Shown in pieces: positions 57,091 to 64,000 of a stretch of DNA of 64,000 nucleotides. Numbering within the stretch: position 1 is the first letter of the stretch; each line of letters opens with the position of its first letter. A program made the position numbers and the translations under genes. A model generated the notes under the pieces. That model was not told where the DNA came from. It saw only the letters and a list, made by a program, of their open reading frames with translations, and ran no database searches. Location of the stretch: contig NZ_CP012670.1 of assembly GCF_004135735.1 (NCBI RefSeq), positions 4,914,501 through 4,978,500 on the forward strand, given 5' to 3'. Origin of the DNA: Sorangium cellulosum. GTDB lineage: Bacteria; Myxococcota_A; Polyangia; Polyangiales; Polyangiaceae.

Positions 57091-58332
57091 TTAACCGCGC
57101 AGGCGCACCTTGAGCGAGCTCATGCTGCGGTGAATCGGGTGCTTGTATTCGTACACGGGGGGCGCCTCGAGCCGCATCTCGGGGTAGCGCTCGAGCAGCG
57201 TGCCGAGCGCGACCCGGCCCTCGAGGCGCACGAGGTGGGCGCCCAGGCAGTGGTGGGCGCCGCGGCCGAACGACAGGGTGGCCGACGGGTCGCGCGTGAC
57301 GTCGAGCCGGTCGGCGTCGGGCCACACCTCGGGGTCGTGCATGGCCGCGCCCACATAGCCGTTCACCAGGTCGCCCTTCTGGATGGGCTGCCCGCGAATC
57401 GTGAGGTCCTCGAGGGCGAAGCGGGGGATCGCCGCCTTGCTCGAGCTGTCGTAACGCATGAGCTCGTCCATCGCGCCGCTCAGCAGCGACGGGTCCCGCT
57501 GCACCAGGCGGCGCTGGTCCTCGTGCCGCAGGAGGTTGTAGAGCGCGAAGTTCAGGGCGTGCACCGTGGTGTCGGTGCCGGCCGCGATGATGATCGTGAC
57601 GAGCGACACGAGCTCGTCCTCGGTCAGGCGGTCGCCCGCCTCCTGCGCCTGGATGAGCTGGGTGAGCAGGTCGTCGCCGGGCCTGCGGCGGCGGTCGGCG
57701 ATGATCTCGCGCATCATGCCGACGCCGCGCTCGGCCACGTCCATCGTCTCCGCGAGCCGGTGCGGCGCCATCAGGCGCAGCAGGATCTGCTGGAGGATGG
57801 CGTAGCCCCACCGCCCGAACGCCTCCTGGTGCTCCCGCGGGACCCCGAAGATGCCGGCGATGACGCGGATCGGCAGGGGGTGGGCCAGCTCGGCGGCGAA
57901 GTCGATGACGTCGCGCTCGTCGGCGCGGGCCCGCGCGAGGAGCTCGTCGAAGAGGGCGCGCGTGTGGCGCTCGAGCTGCGCGACCGCGCGCGCGGAGAAG
58001 CTCGGCGCCACCAGGCGCCGGATGCGCAGGTGGTTCTCGACGGACGAGTGGAAAGGGTTGTGATCGAAGATCTTCTCGAGCTCCGAGCCCCTGGGGTACG
58101 CCGGCGGCTGCGGGTAGCGCCACGCCCGGGGGTCGATCGTGAAGCGGGGATCCCGGGTCAGCGCGTCGATGTCGGCATACCGCGTGAGCACCCAGAAGCG
58201 GCCCGGCTCGTAATAATAGACCGGCGCCCGCTCGCGCATCGGGGCGTAGAACCGCTGCGGGTCCTCGGTGAACTCGAGCGACAGGGGGTCGAACTGGATG
58301 TCGAGCGCTCGGCTCGGGGAACTCTGGCTCAC
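57091..58332 (-). CDS. Cytochrome P450 of the polyketide cluster
   Basis: A 413-aa class I P450 with all normal motifs: I-helix Ala-Gly-Thr-Asp-Thr-Thr (251-256), ExxR Glu290-Leu-Met-Arg293, heme loop Phe-Gly-Arg-Gly-Ala-His-His-Cys362-Leu-Gly. GTG 58332 overlaps the stop of the ferredoxin gene by four bases (GTGA) and has an AAAGGA site inside that gene. The tight pairing means the ferredoxin is its electron donor. It should hydroxylate, epoxidise or otherwise oxidise the polyketide after or during assembly. Confidence 0.93.
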   Translation of the reverse strand: MSQSSPSRALDIQFDPLSLEFTEDPQRFYAPMRERAPVYYYEPGRFWVLTRYADIDALTRDPRFTIDPRAWRYPQPPAYPRGSELEKIFDHNPFHSSVENHLRIRRLVAPSFSARAVAQLERHTRALFDELLARARADERDVIDFAAELAHPLPIRVIAGIFGVPREHQEAFGRWGYAILQQILLRLMAPHRLAETMDVAERGVGMMREIIADRRRRPGDDLLTQLIQAQEAGDRLTEDELVSLVTIIIAAGTDTTVHALNFALYNLLRHEDQRRLVQRDPSLLSGAMDELMRYDSSSKAAIPRFALEDLTIRGQPIQKGDLVNGYVGAAMHDPEVWPDADRLDVTRDPSATLSFGRGAHHCLGAHLVRLEGRVALGTLLERYPEMRLEAPPVYEYKHPIHRSMSSLKVRLRG

Positions 58333-58562
58333 GGCTGCGTCCTTTCGGGCTGATGGATCGGGTGGTCGTCCTCGACGAGGCGCAAGGCGCCCTTCGGGCA
58401 GTAGCGCACCGCGCGCGCGGCGCGGTCGCGCTGCTCGGCGGTGGGATCGGAGGCGGCGTGGACGTGGAGCTGGCCGCCGCTGTCCAGGCGGAACAGCTCG
58501 GGCGCGATGCCCTCGCACACGCCGTTGCCCTCGCAGAGGTTGGCATCAACGATGATCTTCAT
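58329..58562 (-). CDS. 3Fe-4S ferredoxin
   Basis: A 77-aa ferredoxin of the type that feeds electrons to bacterial P450s. Cysteines are placed as Cys10-x5-Cys16 (Cys-Glu-Gly-Asn-Gly-Val-Cys) and, after a long gap, Cys-Pro near residue 56; the central cysteine of a 4Fe-4S site is absent, so a 3Fe-4S cluster is expected. ATG 58562 has AGGAG nine bases upstream. It is translationally coupled to the P450 gene by a four-base overlap and follows the PKS gene after 44 bases. Confidence 0.92.
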   Translation of the reverse strand: MKIIVDANLCEGNGVCEGIAPELFRLDSGGQLHVHAASDPTAEQRDRAARAVRYCPKGALRLVEDDHPIHQPERTQP

Positions 58563-58606
58563 GGGTGAGACTCCTGGGGCCGGGCCGCGCTCGGCCGGCA
58601 ATCCGT

Positions 58607-61600
58607 TCAGGTCCGCTCCTGCGCATAGAGCTCCTCGCACGCCCGGCCGATCGCGCCGAGCGGCCCGTCCTCGTACAGGATCGTCATGTGGTTGGACGCG
58701 TCGATGTCGACGATGCGCAGCCGCTTCAGCTCGCGCTCCCAGTCCTGCCAGTAATTCACGTGGTCGAGCGAGAACGGATCTTCCGCCACCTTGTAATACG
58801 AGCCGAGCTCGCCGAAGAACAGCCCGCGGCGGTTGCGGAAATAGGTGCAGTCGACGGCATCGGCCCGGGCGAGGGGCTGGATGACGTACTCGCCGACCTT
58901 GTAAGCCGCCTGCACCTTCAGGTTGCGCTGGATGAACTCGAGCGCCGCCTCGGGGGTCATCGACAGGCCGCGCTCCGCGACGAGCGACGCGAGCCGCGCG
59001 ATGAACGCGTCGTCATCGAGGGAGCTGTCGACCTCGCCCTGGTGGATCAGCCGGCGCGTCACCCGCGAGAGGTCCTTCTCGTTGGCCGGCCAGAGCAAGG
59101 TGTTGGCGAGCTGCAGCGCGGCGTTCTTGATCAGGAAGTCGGGGCTGACGTTCGTGTTCGTGAAGCCCGTGTTGTCGGGCGAGTCGACCATGACGACCGT
59201 GTTCACCGCCTCGCCCTGGAGCTGGAGCTGCCTCACCATCTCGTACGAGATGATGCCCCCGAGGCAGAAGCCGCCCAGGTCGTAGGGCCCCTCGCGCTGC
59301 ACCGTGCGGAGGATGTCGATGTAGTGCGACGCCATCCTCTCGATGCCCTCGATGGGAGGGTGATTGGTCATGAAGCCGCGCGCCTGGATGGCGTAAAACG
59401 GCCGGTTGCTCCGGCGGGCGATCGCCTGGAACGTCTCGACGCTGCCGAGCGCGCCGTGCACCCAGAACACCGGGCGGCCCTGCGTCCTGTCGTTCAGGTG
59501 CACGAGCTCCGGGTACCGCACGCGGTGCGCGGCCACCCCCCAGCGCGCGCCGTCGCCCGCGACCTGGAGGAGGCGCGCGACCACGGCGTCGAGCGTGTCG
59601 TGCGGCTGCAGCCAGCCCGGCTGGAACGCCGGGAACACGCTCCGGATGTGGCTCACCATCGCCACGAGCAGCAGCGAGTTCAGCCCGTAGCGGTCGAGCG
59701 GCTGCCGCCGGTCGATCGTCGCCAGATCGAGCCCCAGCACCGACGCGACGAGGCCGGTGACGAACTCCTCCGGGCCGAGCGCGACGTCGCGCTGCGGGCC
59801 CGCCGGCGCCCGCGCGGCCGGGGGCGACGCGCGCTGCGCCTCGGGCTGGCTCCAGCAGCGGAGTCGCCTGAACGGATAGCCCGGCAGCGGCACCCGCCGG
59901 CGCGGCGCGCCCTCGTGCAGGAGGCTCCAGTCGATGGATGCCCCCTTGACCCAGTAGCCGGCGATCGTGTCGAGCGCGCCCTCGGCCACGAGCGACCGGA
60001 CGAGCGCCTCGCCCGCCCGGGTCGAGCACAGCGCGACGATCTCGGCGTTCCTTTGCTCGGCGGTCGCGAGGGCGAGCCGGTGGCCGCCCGTCGGCCTGCC
60101 GGCCAGGAGGTCCTCGAGCGCGGCGACGACCGCCTCCCGGGTGTCGGCGACGACGGCCAGCCGGCAATCCATCTCCTCGCGCCCCCGCTGCAGCGTGTAC
60201 GCCACGTCGGCGAGCGGCAGGTCGGGGGCGCTCGCGAGCCGCGCCGCGAGCAGCCGGGCCCGCTCCCGGAGGCGATCCTCGTCCTGCGCCGAGAGCACGA
60301 CGATCTGGGCGGACGCGGGGGCCGCGCCCGCCCCGCCGCGCGGCCCGCCCGGCGCGGCCTCCTCCAGCACGGCGTGGGCGTTGACGCCGCCGATGCCGAA
60401 GCTGTTGATGCACGCCCGGCGCGGCAGCGGCCGCCCGTCTCCGCCCGTCAGCGCCGGCCACGGCATGTTCTCGGTGGCGATCGCGAGCCGGCTGCCCTCG
60501 AGCGAGATGCCGCCGTGGAGCCGGCCGAAGCCCGGAATGGCGGGGATGGTCCCGTGGCGGAGCGCCATGACCGTCTTCATCAAGGCCGCGAGCCCCGAGA
60601 ACACCTCGGCGTGCCCGAGGCACGGCTTCAGGCTGCCGACGTACGCGGGGGCGACGCCGGGCCCCCCGTCGCCCGCCGCCGGCGACGTCGCCCGCAGGCC
60701 CGAGCTCAGCGCCCCGATCTCGGCGCTGTCCGCGAGCGGCGAGCTCATGCCGTGCGCCTCGACGTAGGTGACCGTGCCCGGGTCGATCCCCGCCTCGCCG
60801 TAGGCCTGCTGCATGGCGGCCTTCATGCCCCGGATGTTCGGCGCGGTGAACGAGACCCCCTTGCCGCCGTGGGCGACGCCGGTGCCCTTGACCACGGCGT
60901 AGATGAAGTCGCCGTCTTCCACCGCCTTCGACAGCGGCTTGATCACGATCGCGCCCACCCCCTCGCTCCGGACGGTGCCCTCCGCGTCGTCCTGGAAGGG
61001 GCGCACCTCGCCGCTCGGGCTCAGCATGCCCACCGCCTCCATGCTGGCGAAGCCGGTCGGCGACAGGATCAGGTTCACGCCCCCGACGAGGGCCTGGGCG
61101 CACTCGCCCCGCCGGATCGACTGGATCGCGCGGTGCAAGGCCACGAGCGACGACGAGCAGGTCGTCTCGCAGCACTCGCTCGGCCCGTGCAGGTTCATCG
61201 CGTAGGAGATGCGGCTCGGGATCGTCGACGGGAGGGGCGTGCTGAGCAGGCTCGCCTCGCCCGGGGCGCCCAGGGGGCCCGGGCCGGGGCGGTACTCGCT
61301 CGGGCCCGTGGCGATGAACACGCCCGTGGGGCGATTCGCGAGCTCCCTCGGCGCATAGCCCGCGTCCTCCACCGCGTTCCAGGCCGCCATCAGCATCAGG
61401 CGCTGCTCGGGGCTCATCTGCCGGGCCTCCGTCATCGAGACGCCGAAGAACATCGGGTCGAACTCGTGCACCCCGTCGAGGAACCCGCCCCACCGCGCCG
61501 CGACGTCGCCCCCGCCGCCCGGGCCGCCGTCGGCGTACGCCTTCCAGTCGTCGCGCTCCAGCGGGGGCGCGGTGATGCAGCGCCGGCCTTGCTCGATGAT

Positions 61601-63358
61601 CTGCCAGAGCGCGTCGACGCCCTCGGCCTGGGGGAACCGGCCGCTCATGCCGATGATCGCGAAGCCCTCGGCCCCGTCGCGGGCCCCGGGCGCCGCCTCC
61701 GGCCGCGCGCTCGCCTGCGCCGCCTCCGGCCGCGCGCTCGCCTGCGCCGCCTCCGGCCGCGCGCTCGCCTGCGCCGCGGCCGGCGGCGCGCTCGCCTGCG
61801 CCGCGGCCGGCTCCGCCTCGGGGGGAGCGCCCCGGGCCGCCTCGGGTGGCGCGAGCTCGGCCGCCGGTGGCGCCTCGCCCAGGCTCGCCTCGTGGTTCGC
61901 CACGATGAAGTCGCGGAGCTGCGCCACGGTGCCGTGCTCGAACATCGCGGTGATGTCGAGGTCGATGCCGAGCCGCTCGTTGATGGCGCGCGTCACGCTC
62001 ACCGCGAGGATCGAGTCCAGGCCGTAGGTCGAGAACGGCTCGTCCGCGCGGATGCGGTCGCGCGCGATGCGCAGCGACGCCGCGAGCTCGTCGACGATCG
62101 CCTGCCCCACGCGGTCGCCGGCGGCCGGGGGCCGCGGGGCGCCGCCGTTCGCGGCGCGCGCCCCCGCGCCCCCGGCCCGGTCGCCGGGCGCGACGCGCGC
62201 CGCGGCAGCGCCGTTCGCGCCGTTCGTCGGGCGCGGCTCCCGCCCGGGGGCCGGACGCGCCTGGGCCTCGCGCGCCTGGGGCCCCTCGCCGTCGAGCAGC
62301 CACACGACGCCGTCGCTCTCGGCCACGATGAGCTCGCCGAGCTCGGACGCGCCGAGGCAGGGGAACGCGACCGACACGAACCGCTCGGCCTCGAGCACAT
62401 GGCGCCACGTCTCGACCGAGAGGCCCGGGCTGCCCGGGAGGCGCAGCTCCGGGTCCTCGTACAGCCACCACCCCTCGAGCAGCCCGAAGGTCAGGTGGTT
62501 GAACAGGTTGTTGCCCGTCATCTCGTTCAGGAAGAGCAGGCCGTTCTTCTTGAGCAGCGCCTTCGTGTTGCGCAGCGTCCTCCGGATGCTGCGGGTCGCG
62601 TGCAGCACGTTCGCCGCGATCACGAGGTCGTAGCCGGCGACGTCGAAGCCCTGCCCGGCGACCGGGAGCTCGATGTTCAGCGCGCGGAACGTCAGGAAGG
62701 GATACGCCGGGCCGTACGAGGTCTCGGCGTGGTTCAGGAACGCCCTGGAGATGTCCGTGTAGCAATACTCGCGCACGGCGAGCCCGCGCTCGGCGAGGGC
62801 GCGCAGGACGACGGCGCTCGTCGACCCGGTGCCCGCGCCGATCTCGAGGATCCTGACCCCCGCCCCCGGCTCCAGGGACATGCGGTGTCGCACGTGCGCG
62901 GAGACCTGCGCGGCCAGCACCGCGTTGAACAGCGCCACCATCGGGTTGCTCTTGTACGCGGCCTCGACCAGCGCGAGCGACGAGCCAGGGAAGATGACCT
63001 CCGTCGCCGCCTTCCGGCCGGTGAGGATCTCCGGCAAGGCGCGCATCGTCGCCTCGAGCAGGACGTGGCCGGCGGCCAGATCGGGGTTCTGCAGCCAGCG
63101 GGCCTTCTCCTCGTCCCACCGCCGCCACAGCGCGTCGGGCCCCCCGGCGCCGGCGGCGACGGCCGCGCGGATGCGGTCGCCTTGCCGTTCGAGATAGCCC
63201 TCTCGCTCGAGGACGCGGACGCACTCGCGGAACCACCCGTCGTAGGCGGGGAGCAGGCCGCCTGCCTCCCTCGCCTCGGTCACGGTCTGCCCCCGCCGGC
63301 CGAGCGCGCCGAGCTCGCGCAGATGCCAAAAGACCATGTCGATCAGCAGTTTCTTCAT
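58607..63358 (-). CDS. Trans-AT polyketide synthase: cMT-ACP-KS-ACP-TE
   Basis: A 1583-aa PKS protein ending an assembly line. It begins within a module with a C-methyltransferase (about 1-345; motif I Leu-Glu-Ile-Gly-Ala-Gly-Thr-Gly-Ser, 171-179) and ACP1 (Gly-Leu-Asp-Ser449). A linker with 9-residue repeats (515-556) leads to a KS (563-1000; Cys734, His869, His916). No AT domain follows, only the short flanking region ending Leu-Pro-Gly-Tyr-Pro-Phe near 1158-1163, as in trans-AT synthases. ACP2 (Gly-Leu-Asn-Ser1228) and a type I thioesterase (about 1290-1583) close it. The TE nucleophile elbow is Gly-Gly-Phe-Cys1365-Leu-Gly, Cys replacing Ser, with His1557. ATG 63358 has AGAGGA eight bases upstream. 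The upstream PKS gene ends 61 bases before. Confidence 0.93.
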   Translation of the reverse strand: MKKLLIDMVFWHLRELGALGRRGQTVTEAREAGGLLPAYDGWFRECVRVLEREGYLERQGDRIRAAVAAGAGGPDALWRRWDEEKARWLQNPDLAAGHVLLEATMRALPEILTGRKAATEVIFPGSSLALVEAAYKSNPMVALFNAVLAAQVSAHVRHRMSLEPGAGVRILEIGAGTGSTSAVVLRALAERGLAVREYCYTDISRAFLNHAETSYGPAYPFLTFRALNIELPVAGQGFDVAGYDLVIAANVLHATRSIRRTLRNTKALLKKNGLLFLNEMTGNNLFNHLTFGLLEGWWLYEDPELRLPGSPGLSVETWRHVLEAERFVSVAFPCLGASELGELIVAESDGVVWLLDGEGPQAREAQARPAPGREPRPTNGANGAAAARVAPGDRAGGAGARAANGGAPRPPAAGDRVGQAIVDELAASLRIARDRIRADEPFSTYGLDSILAVSVTRAINERLGIDLDITAMFEHGTVAQLRDFIVANHEASLGEAPPAAELAPPEAARGAPPEAEPAAAQASAPPAAAQASARPEAAQASARPEAAQASARPEAAPGARDGAEGFAIIGMSGRFPQAEGVDALWQIIEQGRRCITAPPLERDDWKAYADGGPGGGGDVAARWGGFLDGVHEFDPMFFGVSMTEARQMSPEQRLMLMAAWNAVEDAGYAPRELANRPTGVFIATGPSEYRPGPGPLGAPGEASLLSTPLPSTIPSRISYAMNLHGPSECCETTCSSSLVALHRAIQSIRRGECAQALVGGVNLILSPTGFASMEAVGMLSPSGEVRPFQDDAEGTVRSEGVGAIVIKPLSKAVEDGDFIYAVVKGTGVAHGGKGVSFTAPNIRGMKAAMQQAYGEAGIDPGTVTYVEAHGMSSPLADSAEIGALSSGLRATSPAAGDGGPGVAPAYVGSLKPCLGHAEVFSGLAALMKTVMALRHGTIPAIPGFGRLHGGISLEGSRLAIATENMPWPALTGGDGRPLPRRACINSFGIGGVNAHAVLEEAAPGGPRGGAGAAPASAQIVVLSAQDEDRLRERARLLAARLASAPDLPLADVAYTLQRGREEMDCRLAVVADTREAVVAALEDLLAGRPTGGHRLALATAEQRNAEIVALCSTRAGEALVRSLVAEGALDTIAGYWVKGASIDWSLLHEGAPRRRVPLPGYPFRRLRCWSQPEAQRASPPAARAPAGPQRDVALGPEEFVTGLVASVLGLDLATIDRRQPLDRYGLNSLLLVAMVSHIRSVFPAFQPGWLQPHDTLDAVVARLLQVAGDGARWGVAAHRVRYPELVHLNDRTQGRPVFWVHGALGSVETFQAIARRSNRPFYAIQARGFMTNHPPIEGIERMASHYIDILRTVQREGPYDLGGFCLGGIISYEMVRQLQLQGEAVNTVVMVDSPDNTGFTNTNVSPDFLIKNAALQLANTLLWPANEKDLSRVTRRLIHQGEVDSSLDDDAFIARLASLVAERGLSMTPEAALEFIQRNLKVQAAYKVGEYVIQPLARADAVDCTYFRNRRGLFFGELGSYYKVAEDPFSLDHVNYWQDWERELKRLRIVDIDASNHMTILYEDGPLGAIGRACEELYAQERT
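61692..61799 (-). repeat. 27-bp tandem repeats in the ACP-KS linker
   Basis: Three identical 27-bp units (61692-61772) plus a fourth diverged one (61773-61799) encode the nonapeptide Ala-Gln-Ala-Ser-Ala-Arg-Pro-Glu-Ala in the flexible linker between ACP1 and the KS. The period is a multiple of three, so copy number can change linker length without a frameshift. Confidence 0.9.
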
Positions 63359-63419
63359 GACAGGTTTCCTCTGAACTCGAGACACGGACGCAGCGCCCCG
63401 GCCCCAGCCGGCCATCACG

Positions 63420-64000
63420 TCAGATCGAGAGCGCGGTGAGCTCCCGCATCCGCGCCTGGATCTGGGGCAGTTGCTCGAGCAAGCCCCGGATCTCGGCCGC
63501 GCCGGCGCCCTCGCCCTCCGGCGGCGGCGGGGCCTCGCCCCGGCCGAGCACCACGCCGCCCTCGCCCACGACCATGCCGCGCGTGTTCTGCGCCGGCGAG
63601 AACTTCATGAGCGTCATCTGGCGCATCGCGCCCGCGAGCAGCGCCTCCACGCCGGAGAGGAGCTCGCCCCGCTCGATGAAATCGATGTCACCGCTCGCCG
63701 CGCCGCCCCGGCCGCCGCGGTCGACGGCGTTGTTGAAGCAATAACCCAGGTTGATCACCTTCGCGGCGCACCCGTACGCGCGCCCCGCCTGGAGCGCGAA
63801 CGCGTCCAGGAAGGTGCAGGCAGCGGCGTAGCTCGCCTGCCCCATGGCCTTGAGGTACGCGTTGATCGACGAGAGGAACAGCGCGAGCTCGAGCGACGGC
63901 CCCCGGAATTCTTCCATCAGCCGCACGCTCACGTCGACCTTGCCGCGCAGCACCTCGTGGAGCTGCGCCTCGGTCATCCGGGCGAGGCTCGCGGCGGAGA
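63420..64000 (-). CDS. Polyketide synthase, C-terminal end with ketoreductase (5' part beyond window)
   Basis: About 193 C-terminal residues of a PKS protein whose frame is open to base 64000. The first 110 residues are the end of a ketoreductase domain: a Lys-Val-Asp block, the catalytic Ser in Phe-Leu-Ser-Ser-Ile-Asn, then Ala-Ser-Tyr-Ala-Ala-Ala-Cys-Thr-Phe-Leu-Asp with the catalytic Tyr, and Lys-Val-Ile-Asn-Leu-Gly-Tyr. A Pro/Gly/Glu linker and a short helical tail follow, which may be a docking segment. There is no ACP after the KR; the next protein starts with cMT-ACP, so one module is split over two polypeptides. TGA 63420-63422. Confidence 0.88.
   Translation of the reverse strand, partial: SAASLARMTEAQLHEVLRGKVDVSVRLMEEFRGPSLELALFLSSINAYLKAMGQASYAAACTFLDAFALQAGRAYGCAAKVINLGYCFNNAVDRGGRGGAASGDIDFIERGELLSGVEALLAGAMRQMTLMKFSPAQNTRGMVVGEGGVVLGRGEAPPPPEGEGAGAAEIRGLLEQLPQIQARMRELTALSI

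Noticed and set aside
58565..63439. A plus-strand open frame antisense to the PKS
   Set aside because: Low-complexity Arg/Ala/Val product; the minus strand encodes recognisable PKS domains.

Overview
The window is very GC-rich and densely coded. Its gene repertoire points to a large-genome myxobacterium of the Sorangium/Polyangiaceae type, which is an inference from gene content and not from a marker gene. The signs are giant kinase-ATPase-GAF sensor proteins, many lipoproteins with Gly/Thr/Ser-rich linkers, CotH-kinase and PNGase F-like secreted proteins, two cytochromes P450, and a trans-AT polyketide synthase (PKS). I saw no rRNA, tRNA or CRISPR array.

Layout. 1-2.4 kb: start of an alpha-2-macroglobulin-like lipoprotein (minus strand, runs off the left edge), preceded by a heptamer/hexamer satellite folded into a large palindrome (2.6-3.0 kb). 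3.3-11.7 kb: a PRC-barrel-like protein, a palindromic repeat element, a eukaryotic-type (Mtd1-like) methylene-THF dehydrogenase, a hypothetical protein, an Rpn/PD-(D/E)XK-like protein with a 24-bp tandem repeat and a frameshifted relative behind it, a cytosolic metallophosphatase with EF-hands, a transposase remnant, a 66-aa protein with a clear sigma70 promoter, and a small HD-type ppGpp hydrolase. 11.9-14.5 kb: overlapping operon ECF sigma factor, zinc-binding anti-sigma factor, CcdA-thioredoxin fusion. 14.7-21.2 kb: SNF2 ATPase divergent from a Pat-type acyl-CoA synthetase/acetyltransferase.

21.4-42 kb: signalling and secreted proteins. There are two giant paralogues (kinase + AAA + GAF), one ending in STAS and the other in a histidine kinase. 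The second heads an operon with two response regulators, one of which carries PAS and STAS. Between them lie a divergent LysR/glutathione S-transferase pair, a TetR-P450 operon and several exported proteins. 42.5-49.7 kb: vanadium haloperoxidase/PAP2-like protein, a 1064-aa lipoprotein of unknown function, a triple-Kazal lipoprotein, and a His-rich lipoprotein methyltransferase.

50-64 kb: a PEP-synthase/rifampicin-phosphotransferase-like enzyme, an MFS permease, a ClpP paralogue, and then (minus strand, reading right to left) the 3' end of a trans-AT PKS cluster. The order is the end of a KR-bearing PKS, then cMT-ACP-KS-ACP-TE, a 3Fe-4S ferredoxin and P450 (4-nt overlap), a methyltransferase and a Bcr/CflA-type exporter. 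The TE has Cys in place of the nucleophile Ser, and a ClpP paralogue lies just past the exporter. That pairing is the most testable lead in the window. A second lead is a palindromic repeat family (4.1-4.4 kb and 52.6 kb) whose core is conserved while the outer arms differ between copies but stay self-complementary within each copy.
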